DNA of 64,000 bases from Athripsodes cinereus (GCA_947579605.1 OX388314.1:13203982-13267981); one strand, 5' to 3'; positions 23,850 to 36,972 are shown, counted from the stretch's first letter. The notes: a model not told the origin generated them from the sequence alone. A program made the numbers and translations.

Positions 23850-25410
23850 GCTATTATATATATTTAGTTACAATCCATTGGATTGGTCTGCAACGAGTTT
23901 GGTTTTTCTTCTCCATTCCTCCCTATTCTCAGCCAGTCTTTTAAGCTCTACGTATGAGCCACAGTTCATGTCCCTCTTCAGTTGGTCCATATATGCGTCT
24001 CTTGGTCGGCCTCTGCCATTTGTTCCCTCGGTCTTACCCTCCGCGATGGCGATGAGTAGTCCTGGGTGCCTGATGTTGTGGCCAATCCAGTTAGCTCGTT
24101 GTTGGCTGATTCTCTTAAGGAGTTGCCTTTTTTCGCCTACCCTGGTTAAGACTTCTTCGTTTTCGACGTGCTCCGACCAATGGATCTTAAGCATGCGTCT
24201 GTAGCACCACATCTCGAAGGCCGCCAACCGTCCGCTTTCACTCTTGCTGATGGTCCATGTCTCACAACCATAAAGCAGAATGCTCCATACAAAGGCTTTA
24301 GTAAGGTTCTTCCTTACGCTTAAGTCGATATTTGGGGATTCCAATATCTTCGATTTTTTGTTGAAGGCAATCCTTGCCTGGTTTATTCTGCTTACAATTT
24401 CTGCTTTGGAGCGTCCATCCTGGTTTATTCTGCTGCCCAGGTACACGAATTCACTTACTTGTTTGATGCTCACTCCATTTAATGCAATGTTCGCAGTCGC
24501 TTCCTCTCTTCCAACGACCATACATTTTGTTTTTTCTTTATTTATTTTCATGTTGTACTTTGACAACAGTATACTTTCCAATTTTCCTAAAGCTTCGTTC
24601 AGCTCCATCTCGGAGTCTGCGAGCAGTGCTATGTCGTCAGCATATCTTATCATGTCGACCTTTTTCCCATTTATTTTTACTCCTGTCCAGTTCTTCATTT
24701 CTTCTCTCAGTTCATCAATGGCTCGCTGTATATAGCAGTTAAAGAGAGCTGGCGACATTGAGCATCCTTGTCTTACGCCTTGTTCGACCCTTGCTTCTGC
24801 ACAGCTCTCTCCGCTTTTAATCACAGCCATTTCGTTCTTGTATAAGCTCCAGATTGCTCTTCTATCCTTATAACTCATTCCTATCTGGTTGAGGGTGTTA
24901 AAAAGTTGTTCCCATTCTACTTTATCGAATGCTTTTTCAAGGTCGATGAATGCTATATATGTGTTTTTATTAATTGTTATTCTCTTTTCTAGAGTAAGTC
25001 TGAGACTCAGGATTGCATCTCTTGTGCCTGTCTCTTTGCGGAATCCAAATTGATCTTCTGAAAGTGTTTCGTTGATTTTATTTTCCGCCCTTTTCATTAT
25101 AATGTTGGTGAGTATCTTAGAAGCGTGTGATATCATGCTTAAGGTTCTGTGTTGTTCACACTTTGTCGTGCCTGCTTTCTTAGGAAGCGCTCGTATCAGA
25201 CATTTGGCAAAGTCCTCAGGTATCTCTCCTGTGTTGTATATTTTGCAGACAAGCTTATACAATGTATCAAGCATGCCTTTTCCTGCGCATTTAAGCAGCT
25301 CTGATGGAATCAGGTCAATACCTGGTGCTTTGCCGTCTTTCAACTTTGCTAATGCAATATCAAATTCACTTCTTAAGATGTCATCTCCATTATTTTCTAC
25401 GTCATATTCT
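23850..25410 (-). mobile_element. Family C LINE (RTE-like), nearly complete RT domain
   Basis: An open frame of about 510 codons runs from 25410 to the stop at 23868 on the minus strand. Starting from the Met at 25343, G-K-A-P-G-I-D opens the fingers, F-G-F-R and A-F-I-D-L-E-K-A-F-D mark the palm, G-V-R-Q-G-C-S-M-S-P follows, and the catalytic Y-A-D-D lies near residue 230. A C-terminal thumb/connection part has W-I-G-H-N-I-R-H-P-G and G-R-G-R-P-R-D-A-Y. This is a non-LTR reverse transcriptase of the APE-type (RTE-like by its C-terminal pattern). The endonuclease and 5' half are missing. The 3' end is a short AT tail after the stop. No frame damage is seen, implying recent insertion. A close copy lies at 43399-44224. 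Confidence 0.85.
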
Positions 25411-26713
25411 TATCATACTTTAAACTATTTGATGTTGTTTGGAAATTGTTTGATATGTATGTTGTATCTCTTATATTGTCTGTACAAATAATTCAGTAAG
25501 ACTTCGTCGATATGAATTCGACATATCCATCCAAAATAATATAATTCGATGATTGTCTCATTTACTGTATACATACGTATACAGTAAATATTACTTGGTA
25601 CGGGCTCATGCCCAGTTAGGTAGACATTAGTGACTTATCTTTTAAAATCTGTTTTGTAAATAAAATAAATAAATAAATAAATAAATAAATAAATGTATTT
25701 CAATTTGCACCAATTACCTAAACAGTTCATTTATTACATGAGCACCTAAATACGATTATTATATATGTGTATTGCATGTTTATAATAATATTTTATAGCA
25801 GCTTATTGTTTGTTTACTTAGCGTGTATGTTTTTCCTTCTATTACAACTACTACAATAACATTCACATTGGAACGATTCCAACTTGTGTTTAATGCCTCG
25901 TTTCTGAGTTAACAGAGCTTATTGTGTGAAATACCTAAAAAAATCAATGTTTATATTCGCATATCCAAATTATTATTTAGAAAATGTACAACTTTTTCAA
26001 CCATTAAGGATTTGTTCACAGGAAAGTTTCATCATCAAATATGTAGCTGTATGTAGGTGTATAGTAATTTTTATACAATACGTGCAAATTCTCTATTGAT
26101 TGAACATGGTGTAGAAAATTAACTAACTATAAACAATTCACTTTTAGAGGCCAGCGCTGTAATAATAGGTCGTGAGAAAGTTTTTTCCCAAAGCATCTGT
26201 TAATTCAAACAGAAAATAGTTTATTGTTATTGTTAACCCTACGACTATATTATGTTTTAGTAATAAAATATACATTGGTCCGCATTGACCTTTATTCTAG
26301 GTGAATATCGACAAGTTGTGTGCCAACTACGTTATTGGTATCATCGTGAAAAAGCATTACTTATTATTTCATTGCTAATGACAGAAATTTCAATAAATAT
26401 ATTTAATAAAACTTGGCGAGTCAGTGTAACATGCGTGATACATTAGGTAATATATATATATAAAAATAATCGTTAATCCTTCCAACATACCCTGACTTAG
26501 CACATCTCTCGTGATCACCTATTATCTCTGATGTTAAGAATATCTTAAAAAAAAAATGTTATTTTTTATAACAGTACCTGTTGGCCTCCAAAATTGAGAA
26601 GTGGGTATTTATGTGATAGATTTGAATGTCAGTTCCAAGCAGATGATGCTGAACATTTGGAAATTTCACGCGTTCTTAAAAATCGCTTACTTCATTTTTT
26701 TGTAAATTCAATG
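25411..26713. other. Intergenic with microsatellite
   Basis: A LINE-like 3' end runs into (AAAT)n at about 25658-25694. A 13-bp inverted repeat ATTTACTGTATAC/GTATACAGTAAAT lies near 25559-25588. No gene seen. Confidence 0.4.
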
Positions 26714-26721
26714 CTCTATTG

Positions 26722-27190
26722 CAAGCATGTCTAACTAACTCGCGGCCCACAACGTATAACTTTGCGGCCCACTCATAACAGTACAAAACATAAAGGTACA
26801 AAAAAAATAATTTTGCATAACAGTACAAAAAGTTAGGAAAATTTAAAGGGAATAAAAAGAAAAATAAAAAAAATATTTAAAAATAATCATAGGCTCCATA
26901 TAATTATTTAATTTTCTTCATTCATTCATTTTTTCATAGTCGATTTCTCCTTTCATTTGTGTGTATAAATATGTTTAAAAAACGGTATGGCTATATTCAC
27001 ACAAAAATATTCCGCGTTAATATGGTTATTTCTACGCATGTTAAACATCATCTGGGAAAAAATATTAATTTTACCTTTTTTATGCTTTTCAAAATAAACC
27101 TAGTTAACAGTATAAACATTTTTTTTGTGGCCCACATAAACATTTAATTTTTTATTTGGCCCGAGTTAGGATTTGAGTTTGACATGCTTG
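26722..27190. mobile_element. hAT-type MITE
   Basis: Inverted ends CAAGCATGTC/GACATGCTTG with subterminal CTCGCGGCCCAC and TTGGCCCGAGTT, and an exact 8-bp TSD CTCTATTG (26714-26721 and 27191-27198). The termini resemble the common CAGGNRTGTCAAACTCGCGGCC hAT ends. 469 bp, non-coding. Confidence 0.82.
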
Positions 27191-27198
27191 CTCTATTG

Positions 27199-30056
27199 AG
27201 TCATATTTTTTTACATGTTTAGTTTACTAGCTGCATACGTTCCAAACTACTGAAATTGGTTTTTCCTCGTTTGATATGATAATAAAACAAGTTATCTCTG
27301 ATGTGAGGTGTGTATATTTGACCTGAAATATGAATACAATATAATTATTATAATATTCCTTTGTGTGCGGATACGTCTCCTGTCAGATTTTTTTTATTTG
27401 GATGGAAACAATAATAAATTCAATTTAAATAATACTTATTGTTGTTCTCCCAGATCTTAATCACTAATCGCTTCTCGCCACTTTGCTGCCATGCTTACCA
27501 TCATCTCCCACAGTTTTGACATCCGTTGTTATCAGCCACCGCCGAGTGCCTTAATGGGTGACCACTGGTTTACACTTCTGGACGTTGCTTAACATAGGTC
27601 TACACGCATAATATTATACGTGTACCTACACCTAAAATGAATAATATGTATTTTAATGAAAAAAATTATATTTCATTTACTCTCTAGAGGTCTTTGTGTA
27701 TGTGTTAGATTAACTTCATACATAATCGTTATTTACGCGGCATTGTTGTTTCAAAACGAAACAAATGTTTTATTCTAAAAGAAAATTATAAAAACATAAG
27801 TAATATTACAGTATAGTGAGAAGCGCTGATTGAATTAGCGCCCAAAAGATGAAAGAATCTCGTTCTCAGAAAAGAGCTTTGAAAGAAGAAGAGGACGAAA
27901 CGCCATATACATCTATGACTACACATACATACAATTTCTCATGCATGCACGCCGATTTCTCTTATTCAAGACGCGCCCTTTCTTGAGAATTTTATCCGCG
28001 TGATTGAAGAAGAAAATTTGAATTTTCTTCCTTTTTCTTCTTTGTTTGAAGCATCATTTATAAAACGAGCCTTCGTGAAATACTACTTCGTATTTTTAGT
28101 ATTGTGTTTTTATCATATTTCAAATCATCATATCCGTGAATACCTTACTATTAATATTAGAAGAAATACAATACGTTTATAGGTAAACAATTCGACGTGA
28201 AAAATTTGAATACAAATCTGTACAAGTCGTATGGTTATCCTACTTTTGCACTGGCAACATAAACTGGTCCATTGAATAATATAACAACAATAATATACCT
28301 ACGTGAACATAACATATTAGTATTGTTTGGAGGTCACCGTGCATTGCCAGTTTACGAACTGCCTATGTGTAGATTTACATATATTTATGTAATCTACAAT
28401 CTGCGTGTCTATAGTAGTATCTGCACATGTACTGATTTATTGTACGGAATATCTGAAAAACAATTATTTATACTGTGTATACGTAGGTGTAGTGTTATAA
28501 TATCTGCAGAAATAGAACAACAATACTTTAATGAATGTTAACAATTACTATGCTGAAAATTAGCCAGATATCTTTGACCGAGTTAAGGATGGCAGAAGAG
28601 TTTTCTTCCAGGCTGAGTGCTTGTGGTCTTAGGGTTAATTTATATCCGAACAAATTCAGTATGTGTAAGAAATAGTAAGTCGTATAAATTTAAAACCAAA
28701 CTATAAACATCGAATAGCGTCGAATTCTCAATCCTTTCTCTATTGAAAATTTATTAATCAAAGGTTACTTATACATATTTGTATGTTAAGTGTTTCTAGG
28801 AATTTTTTTTGTTCCTCTTGACTTCTCACTCAACCGTAATGTTAAATTGAATTCGAGGATAATTATTTCAGGCAAGTGACAATACCTGCATACAAGACAT
28901 TATTGTAATAGAGTATTAAAGGTTGATTTACGAATGTCTTGTACGAGCTTCTTCATATTTATTGTAAATGCTATGGCAGTGTCGTATTTTAATAGATGTA
29001 AATCCATCTTAACTTCAGGGAACAGAATAATCTCGTCATCAACATAGGTGCGCATCGTTCGGAGTCGAGATTATTCTAGATATTAAGTTTCCTTCTCATT
29101 TATGAGACCCCACCTACACAATATTCATAACAACACTATAAATATAAAGGATTAAACTTCACATAGATTAAAATGTTGAGAGGTACATAGATGATGGTTA
29201 TGATGATAGATAGCTCGATTTTAGCTCCGTTTCACAATATACATAGATCAACTCAAGGGCGCCGGTAAACAGTGTAGTCTTCGATTTAATTATAAAGGTG
29301 GTTATCGGTTAAGTTTTCCTCGATGCAGCTGTTGGTGTTCCATAAGCCTATCTATAGAGATATAATTATGTGTTAGGTAATTGACGTTTTATTAATGTCT
29401 CCCTCAACATAGCAGATACCCGAATGTTTGGTTTTGTCGTTGTGTTTTTAGTTCAGTAAGTTTCTGAGTTTCATAATTTTATTAAAAATATTATAGTAAC
29501 CAATCCAAAATCCCATTTATATCTCCAAGTCGTGTTTGTGTAATATTGTCTCGAATAAACTCATATCAATTAGATTCACTAACTAGATAAGACTAAGGTA
29601 CTTTAAGATTATCTGTTTTGCAATTATTTTTTCTGTAAATCCACCCTTGACGAGTAATTTGTGTTATTTGTTATAAATGCGAATTGTACGATATTATTTT
29701 TACAATTAACTATTGTTTATTTAAATTTAACTCACGGAACTACCGTGTAAGGCCTAGAAAAGACAGCGTCACCCTATTATTTTGTTAGTGCTCAGGTCGA
29801 GACTTGAACTCGCAACACATCCCCTTCACGAGGTGTGATTTGTCCAATCAAAATGATATTCAGATTTAATCACTGTACGATCCTCCAGGCACTGGTGACT
29901 CTCGGGATCGCGCTCTCGGTCTTTTGCTATTCGCCAGATTGTATACATTTTTATTTTTACTCAAGTATAGATTTGTCATAGGTACATGTTTTTTCTATTT
30001 GTACTATTCTTGTCCTATTTTATTGTCTTAATTTTATTTATGTAATCTTTTCCTTT
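27199..30056. other. Intergenic, no gene seen
   Basis: GC-richer patches near 27470-27600 and 29780-29920 are not recognised. The second has a weak B-box-like GAGTTCAAGTCTC on the minus strand and could be an old SINE. A short frame at 27849-27986 is not supported by any family pattern. Confidence 0.35.
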
Positions 30057-30265
30057 GTTGCCAAAAAGAGCACTGTTTTTCCGTCCGCAAGTGTTTTGTC
30101 AGTCCGGGTGTCCCTCTTTCACAATACACCGTTCCTATGACAAGGACATCAGAGCGCAGGCAATTTCGTGGTAAGAGATGACGCAATTGGCACAGAGATG
30201 CTCTAAATGGAAGAGGTTTCTACCCTGTGCTCCCGGGAAGAGTGTTGAGGGCGATGATCATGATG
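30057..30265 (+). mobile_element. Family B LINE 3' fragment
   Basis: It contains the segment for C-T-I-H-R-S-Y (frame broken), the CATCAGAGCGCAGGCAAT block, GACGCAATTGGCACAGAGA and the GGGCGATGATCATGATG tail. It is collinear with 58336-58620 and decayed by substitutions. Confidence 0.72.
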
Positions 30266-31331
30266 TATCTTTTTTCTGTAATAGGGGCAAAGTGAGAGAA
30301 GTAGTGTTAAAGATTCCCACGATGGCGGTTTTACTGACGATTCCCCAATGAGGACAATTTTAGTTTGAATGTGCGGATAAGTAAGTGGGTCTCTCTTCAA
30401 TGTAAGATCCTCCAAATTGAAAAGGTTTGAATAGACGTTTCATCAATAACGTATATTAAAGGTCCTTTCACAGAAACGATCATAACCAAGTTTTTCATAT
30501 TTATTCTTTGCCTTATTTTCATTGAATTAGAATGATGTCAGAATCATAAACAAAATTAACATGTTGTCGAGATTTTCATTTATTTCTTTATTTTTTTTTT
30601 ATTTTACGAATATACTTGAAACTACATACAAATTACACATGCTTGTGTGAATAGACATGGCAATGAAAGCACACGATGAATAAATGTGAATAGACGTGTT
30701 CACGTTCGATTAAAAGCTTGGACTCTGACAATCTTGATATTCTCTTTTATAAACCCCAATGACAGCTTCATGTGTTTGTATTGTTCTGGGTATCGCATGC
30801 TGGGTACATTCATTTTTTTGGTGGCGGATTCAGTTCAAATAAGGTGACATTGTCACTTCTTAACTTTTATATTGTAGTTTCATGATTTTGTCTTCGTGTT
30901 TTTATTATTATCTTTTATTTTATTTATCACTTGTACATGGCGTGAACCCTTTACACGTTAAACATACATGTAACAAAGTAAAAAAAAACAATTTGACAGA
31001 CAAAAATAATAAAATGTGAATTGATACAAATTTATAAAAATAAGCATTAAGATGTAACAAAATTAGTTGTAACGTTGAACAAAACAACAATAGTAATATA
31101 ATAAAACAATTTATTATATTTTGTTTAATGTTGAATATATGTTTTAGTTTAATGTTTATACTGCGTAAATAATTGAATATGTTAATAATATTATAAACAC
31201 GCCTTCTTTTTTCCTGCCTTATCAACAAGGTGATCAGTATAAAAATATTGTGCGTTGTTATGTACATTTCATATTACTTGCTTACCATAAGTCGAATCAT
31301 TCATTCGTAAGTAGATATCCTCCGAGTGAAT
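30266..31331. other. Intergenic, one LINE tail
   Basis: The sequence holds a family D tail at 30915-30975 in minus orientation. No gene seen. Confidence 0.4.
30915..30975 (-). repeat. LINE 3'-end fragment (family D tail)
   Basis: On the minus strand it reads GTAAAGGGTTCACGCCATGT, followed by ACAAGTGATAAATAAAAT, matching the blocks at 3278 and 43120. Confidence 0.5.
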
Positions 31332-31339
31332 TAGATTTA

Positions 31340-32208
31340 TGAATGGGATGAATGTAAGAGCGTTAATGTTTGCCGATGATTTGGTATTGATGGCTGAAAG
31401 TGATCTACAGCGAATGATGACGTGTGTGTATGAAAATTGTGCGATTAATGGATTGAGAATGAATGCAAAAAAGACAAAAATCATGGTGTTTGAAAGAGGA
31501 AGTGAGAGAACAGTATGCCAGGTAATGATTGACAACGAAGTGTTAGAGCAAGTTGACGAATGTGTGTACTTAGGTAGTTTGTTCACGAGAGATGGGAAGT
31601 GTGAAAGCAATATTGAAAGGAGAAAAGTTGCTGGCAATAAGGTAAATGGTGCAATCCGACCAATAATTGCAAATAGAAACATATCTACCACAGCTAAAAG
31701 GTTGGTGCACTCTGCTATCTTAGTGCCAACACTTATGTATGCAAGTGAGACGTGGACATGGTTAAGGAAGGATGAAAGTGGCATTAATACAGTAGAAATG
31801 AGATCGTTGAGAAGGATGTGTGGTAAAAGTCTGAGAGATCGTGTGCGTAACAGTGATATACGAAAGGAATGTGGAATGAAAGTGGGTGTAATAACAAGGA
31901 TGAATGTAAATAAGTTAAGATGGTTTGGGCACGTGGAAAGAATGAATGAGGACAGAATGACTAAGAAGATATATTTGGCTGAGAGGAATGGTGCTCGGAG
32001 ACGTGGACGTCCTAGGATTAAATGGCAAGATCATTTAAATCAAATCCTACAGGACGGTCACGTGTTGAGCACATTGAACAGGAGAGCATGCATGAGGAAT
32101 TGTATGACAGTGACGGAAGCGAAAGATGTGTGCAAGGATAGAAGGAAGTGGCGCTCGATCCTTTCTGCCTACCCCGCGAGGGAAGCGGCGTGATGGTATG
32201 TATGTATG
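31340..32208 (+). mobile_element. Family A LINE, 5'-truncated, intact C-terminal frame
   Basis: The insertion is flanked by TAGATTTA at 31332-31339 and 32209-32216, an 8-bp TSD. It is open from its first base to the stop at 32191-32193, about 284 codons. F-A-D-D (catalytic) is near residue 11, followed by V-Y-L-G-S-L-F-T-R, then W-T-W-L-R-K-D-E-S-G, W-F-G-H-V-E-R-M-N, and C-terminal R-R-A-C-M and S-A-Y-P. This C-terminal pattern is known from endonuclease-reverse transcriptase LINEs common in Lepidoptera and other insects. The 3' UTR is only about 15 bp: GTGATGGTATGTATGTATG. The first A of the apparent ATG is TSD, so it is not a real start. Confidence 0.88.
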
Positions 32209-32401
32209 TAGATTTAAGAACTACTGACTATGATTTAAAATATAGAACACAATAGATTTCAATCGACAGTAACGGATAGATAGATTATTGAAACCGGTCA
32301 TAAGTCATCAAACGCTATAGTCACCAAAGCGCCACTGCAGCATACAATATTATATTTAGAGTCATTTTTACCTAAAATACAAATCAGATTTAGCTCTAGT
32401 G

Positions 32402-32599
32402 CACGGATGCACAGACTTATAGGGAACTGGGGCCACTAACTCAGGTTTCTTAAAGAATGTTTACTCGAATTATTAAGTATCCGGTACTTTTTACTGAATA
32501 TCCGATTATCACTGGTATTGACATTTTTTTTATATCATGTAATTCGCTGGCGGGCCGCAGATAAAGTGCCGCATCCGGCCCGCGGTTTGTGCATCGCTG
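32402..32599. mobile_element. Short hAT-type MITE
   Basis: 198 bp with 8-bp TSD CTCTAGTG (32394-32401 and 32600-32607). Ends CACGGATGCACAGAC and its imperfect complement GTTTGTGCATCGCTG, with CGGCCCGCG next to the right end. Confidence 0.8.
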
Positions 32600-32607
32600 C
32601 TCTAGTG

Positions 32608-33274
32608 GTTTCAGACAATTTTTAGTAAGGGTTGAGAAAATTATTTAAGTAATAGATGAATAAGCGTTATTAATAAATATAGGTAAGTTAAATTTTTGTC
32701 GACATAAGTATTATCTAGAATTTAAAATGTATTAAAAATAAAATTATGATATTTTTTTTAATTCGTTTGCATGAAATCACAAGGAAGGAAGGATGTTGAG
32801 GCGTCTTAAGAGAACTCTGATTATTTCGACGTAAGACAATACGAAGTCACTTCTTTCCTATTATTTTGACAGTGGCACTAGCCTATATTCTCTTTTGAGA
32901 CCTCTACTGCGTTATTATAAGTGTCCATCTACCATTCTTTATTCTTGCTATTTGAGCAACATTTTATCATTTTGCTTTGGAAACTTTATTAAGAACATCC
33001 ACAATCTGATGTAGGATTACACTACAAACCATTTTTTATTTTTGAGTATTTTTGTAAAACGTTAGTTGTAAGTCACATTTGCTTCCAAAAAAGATTACAA
33101 TATAACCTAAGTAGGTGCGAGGTGTTTTCTGAATATTTCAATCGACTACTTATAGGCAATAACTACATAACCTTTCACCCGAAAATTGTTATGCCGTAAA
33201 ATTAATTGCGTGTTGTAACTGCCTATTGTTATATAATACTCATTACAATATGGTATTATGTATTGTAAATAGCT
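32608..33274. other. Intergenic, no gene seen
   Basis: AT-rich, nothing recognised. Confidence 0.35.
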
Positions 33275-33400
33275 GTACCTTTATTGTAAAAAATATACAA
33301 TACAAAAAAATATAAAACAACATAAAAATCTAACAAATAATTTAATGCGACGGACGAGTTGATTGCAGAAGTATGTAAGATATCTTCCAACTAACCCATC
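33275..33400 (-). repeat. LINE 3' end (family E) with polyadenylation signal
   Basis: On the minus strand it reads GGGTTAGTTGGAAGATATCT, then a decayed GATAAACTCG block, then an AT-rich 3' end with AATAAA near 33282. Confidence 0.6.
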
Positions 33401-33499
33401 AAGTAAAAACATAGTGAAAATAATAATAGTTAAAAAATATATAAAATATAATAATAAGGTGTAATAAATATATAAGTGATTTTTACTTGCATGATAGAG

Positions 33500-33715
33500 A
33501 AGAGATTATTAGTAGGTCTTCCGATGCTTACGAATCGGCTTAAGCGCTTTATACCATGGCAACGTTCGCCGATTCCACCTATCTCTCTTATGTTTCTCTC
33601 ACATCAATCCTTTCAGAGCGGGTGACCGCACTCAACCACAACCGTACCTATTGGGATTCGAACCCAGCACCCCTGTGTTACGAGTCAATTTCTCTAACCA
33701 TTGGGCCACAGAAGT
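33500..33715 (-). repeat. tRNA-derived SINE
   Basis: On the minus strand, an A-box-like TGGCCCAATGGTTAGAG and a perfect B box GGTTCGAATCC are spaced as in a tRNA. The region between resembles an anticodon arm with CGT (tRNA-Thr-like). A unique body of about 140 bp follows downstream to about 33500. The lack of a closed acceptor stem and the attached body point to a SINE. Confidence 0.72.
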
Positions 33716-34914
33716 GTGTGGGTAGCCGGTGAATATTGTTATTATAAGCTGCAAATTTACAACTACCGCGGTCTCACCGCCACCTATCGATATTGTTTGT
33801 AACTGCTAAGTCATTGTTCATCACTAGGATACGACCTTGTGACCTTTGAACCTGCTATCCAACTTTAAATACCGTTGCGTTTCAGCAGAGAATTTTACCA
33901 TATCTCTGGTAATGGGAATCAATTCATAACATCAATAACTATAGTCAAATCACAAAATATTGGAGTGTCAGTATAGAATATCAATGAAATATTTGGGTGA
34001 TCACATGTATAATATATTGTCGTAATAAAAGTTCTTGATTCATATGACCAATTTATTGATGTATGCAAACACTAATATAGTGGTTTAGATCAATATTTAA
34101 TTAGTATTGTTATCGTATCATCTTGTATCAGTCGTCTCAATCAATATGAATAAGTCAACATTAACTAGATACAGGTAGTGTGATTCCGTTGTAATGTATA
34201 CCAATGTAGGTATTATACTTATAATATTCTTAGTTGCTCTGTAAATGCAATGTAAGTACAGGAAAGTGTTATTGACAACATCAATTATCATTGTAATATT
34301 TGAAGTAAGTATCAATCACATACACAGGATGTAGTTGATAGGTAGTGGGAGACCATTTCTTTTCGGGATCCTTTACGAAACAGTATAATTCCACCGTAAC
34401 TAAATATGTTCAATAATAAGAAAAATGAAAGGGATTGTCGATATTGAAAACAATGCAGGTACTCCATTGTTTTGTTCATTAATTTTGTTTTGACTTATTC
34501 AAACGTACGTTCTTATACAAATCTATTGTGTATATTATCTTGTACGCCTCAGTGCTTTGTAGAAATGTACGTGACTTTTTAAAAATAAAATTAGATTTGT
34601 TTAATAAAATAATGCGCTGTTTGTGCCAATGAGGCTGTAGAGTTGTCTCGCTTCTCGTTAGTTAATCAGTGAGGTACTTGATGAAGTACTTAACTGAGGT
34701 CAACTGCGAGTAGGTATTCACTGGACGCAATTAAATTCCTGCGGGAGCATATGCCTCATACATCATACAGTATGCAATGCCCGATACATCACATCGCATG
34801 CACATTGCATAACGTTCAGTCTATCAGACCAGTGACCCAATACCAACCAGTATCTATCCAGTGTGGTCGTGCTCTCCACATACCAAAGCGAAATAACACA
34901 ATTATGCATCTACC
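33716..34914. other. Intergenic, no gene seen
   Basis: AT-rich to about 34600. From about 34620 the base composition is more even and leads into a LINE 3' end, so this part may be LINE-derived. Confidence 0.35.
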
Positions 34915-35050
34915 AATGCCGGGTTAGTTGGAAGACATCGCATTTTAGCGATAAACTCGCCCTCTGTACATTGAATTTATAATTGTTATTTTTATGCCAC
35001 TATTTCATTATGTAATATTGTAACCAATGTACAGTGAAGAATAAAATAAA
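34915..35050 (+). repeat. LINE 3' end (family E)
   Basis: GGGTTAGTTGGAAGACATCG is followed by GCGATAAACTCGCCC and an AT-rich end with AATAAAATAAATAA. It is the best preserved copy of this 3' end in the window and shows its orientation. Confidence 0.65.
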
Positions 35051-35630
35051 TAACTACTGCGGATAATTTTTCACCATACCAACCCACAAGATCTGTGAGA
35101 GTCAATACACCATTGAATACGCTTCAAATTTATTAGCGCTATCAACAAGTAAGGTTTGAAATATTAATAAATAAACGATTTTATCATCACTATTAACATT
35201 TTATTATGTTCTTGAACTCGGTTGACTTCGCATTCTATCGGAGCTCACTAATTCATTAATTCTCTATGAATACATTTCGCAAGTCTTGTAGGAAGAATGT
35301 TAAAAAACTTTTTAATAAACACTGGAGCTTAAAAAGAATACTTAGATATGTTGTTGTAAATTGCTGAATTGTAGTCATATACATATTACACGGTGCATGA
35401 GTAGTAGAAAGATTGCCTACACATTATCCTCCATCTTATGAAATATCTCTCCTCTCTCCCACATTCTCCAACGCTCTGCAATAATCCGGCGCCGTCTAAT
35501 AACATCTAATGATGACCATCCGTCATGTAATATATATCCCTGTAATATAAAATATATATCCCTTCTTTATACCCAATTTACGCCCATATCGCATATATTC
35601 CACTTGATTAAGAATTCCTGCTCTACAATG

Positions 35631-35683
35631 AACCTCAGTAGAAATATTGAATATTATAGATATTCAATATTTCTACTGAGGTT
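35631..35683. repeat. Perfect 23-bp hairpin
   Basis: AACCTCAGTAGAAATATTGAATA and its exact complement are separated by 7 bases (35654-35660). The function is unknown. It could be a replication or recombination scar, or a small hairpin RNA source. Confidence 0.75.
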
Positions 35684-36225
35684 TGTTTTGATTTTTGCAT
35701 TTGATATCGGTGGGGTGAGTTTGTGTTATGACTGTTAACTTGCAACTTTACTTGTTCGTCATACGCTTCGGTAATTTGCGGGACTTTGATTGGTTTGTTT
35801 TCTGGAAAAATATGACTGTTAATATTTGTTAATTTGAACTGTTTGTGTCCTTTAAGAGAAATAAAATAAAAAAAAAAAATAAAGAAAAGTGTTGTATTTT
35901 TTTTTTGTAAATCATGTCCACATTTCCCATTGCATGACTAGCAGGCCTATCTCTATGTTCCTAATTACTAATGAATAATATTTTTGTCTGTACCTGATAG
36001 CATCTACAAGAATCTTAATGAGCCTTTTTCTTGAAACTATATTCTCTCATGTACCTATCTATTGCGGTGAGTTAGTGTGTTTGAATACTGGACAGTCAAC
36101 TGTCCCCTGATGAACGTCCAAGTTATCCTCTGCATGTTAACAAACTATTAATACATTCAGTGGCATATCTCATCCCTTAAATTGAAGATTTTTTTCACTT
36201 TGTACCATTTTTTGTTCAATAACAA

Positions 36226-36413
36226 CAGTAGAGCACCCGGCAAAGAATTGGGCCTTAACTCTTTTCCTTTAATTTAACATTATCCTGTAAAACACAGGCT
36301 TTCGATTAAATGAACACTCATTACATATTTAATTCAGCGATGAGGTTTGCCACTCATTCTTGGCACGGAGAACACAGCTTGTGGTATTTGCCGTGATCGG
36401 ATAGTAGTAGTAT
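36226..36413 (+). repeat. SINE-like family copy, internally deleted
   Basis: It has GAGCACCCGGCAAAG at the 5' side, TTCAGCGATGAGGTTTGCC in the middle and TGCCGTGATCGGATAGTAGT at the 3' end. The GCTGCTGGTCTGC part and the terminal hairpin are missing. Confidence 0.65.
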
Positions 36414-36806
36414 CTTTTTTTTAAATTAAACCCTGAGTGATTAAAATAATGATCGTGTATCTATATTTTTGAAGTATATCATTATTATTTTTCTGACAAT
36501 TTAGCATTACTTTTTACGAGAAATAATCAGTGCGTTCTACCCACTAATTGCTTCCCATTCCGCGTATATTTCTCTGATATTACACGAGAATGGAGTAGGT
36601 ATTTGCATCATACTGTATTATGTTTCATGACCTGACGAACTCTACAACATGTGTTGCCTTCTCACATCGTAGTGCGAGAGCGATTGTACTATTTATTTGA
36701 TTTGTATTTATGATGTCACTTGGATACGCACATTCATCCTACCAACAATTACTTATCCCGCAATTATTATATCGTGTAGGTATACTAAATTAATTTTAAA
36801 TTAATT

Positions 36807-36972
36807 AATCCCGCGTTTTGAGCCTAATCCTTTGATATCCTGTAGGTATATCTGGATAGGTGAATTTTTCCCGGCATTAGACTGTTAAGTTTTTGTGTGA
36901 CCACGACTGATCATATGGAGACTTATCTGGTTGTATAATGCTGAGAAGTGTGGATGGCAATTCTGCCGCCGC

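Noticed and set aside
27849..27986. Short plus-strand frame starting M-K-E-S-R-S-Q-K-R with acidic residues
   Set aside because: Only 45 codons, no family pattern, no clear splice sites and no conserved neighbour; likely chance.
28559..28674. Coding-like run reading E-F-S-S-R-L-S-A-C-G-L-R-V-N
   Set aside because: Short, no start and no recognised domain; might be an old retroelement fragment but cannot be supported.
29785..29880. Minus-strand tRNA-like segment with GAGTTCAAGTCTC
   Set aside because: The B box deviates from GGTTCRANNCC and no cloverleaf can be drawn; at most an old SINE.
33640..33715. Possible tRNA-Thr (CGT) gene on the minus strand
   Set aside because: A and B boxes are good, but acceptor stem ends do not pair and a SINE body follows, so called as a SINE.
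36100..36130. CUGAUGA at 36115 as a further hammerhead
   Set aside because: No GAAA with stem II pairing follows.
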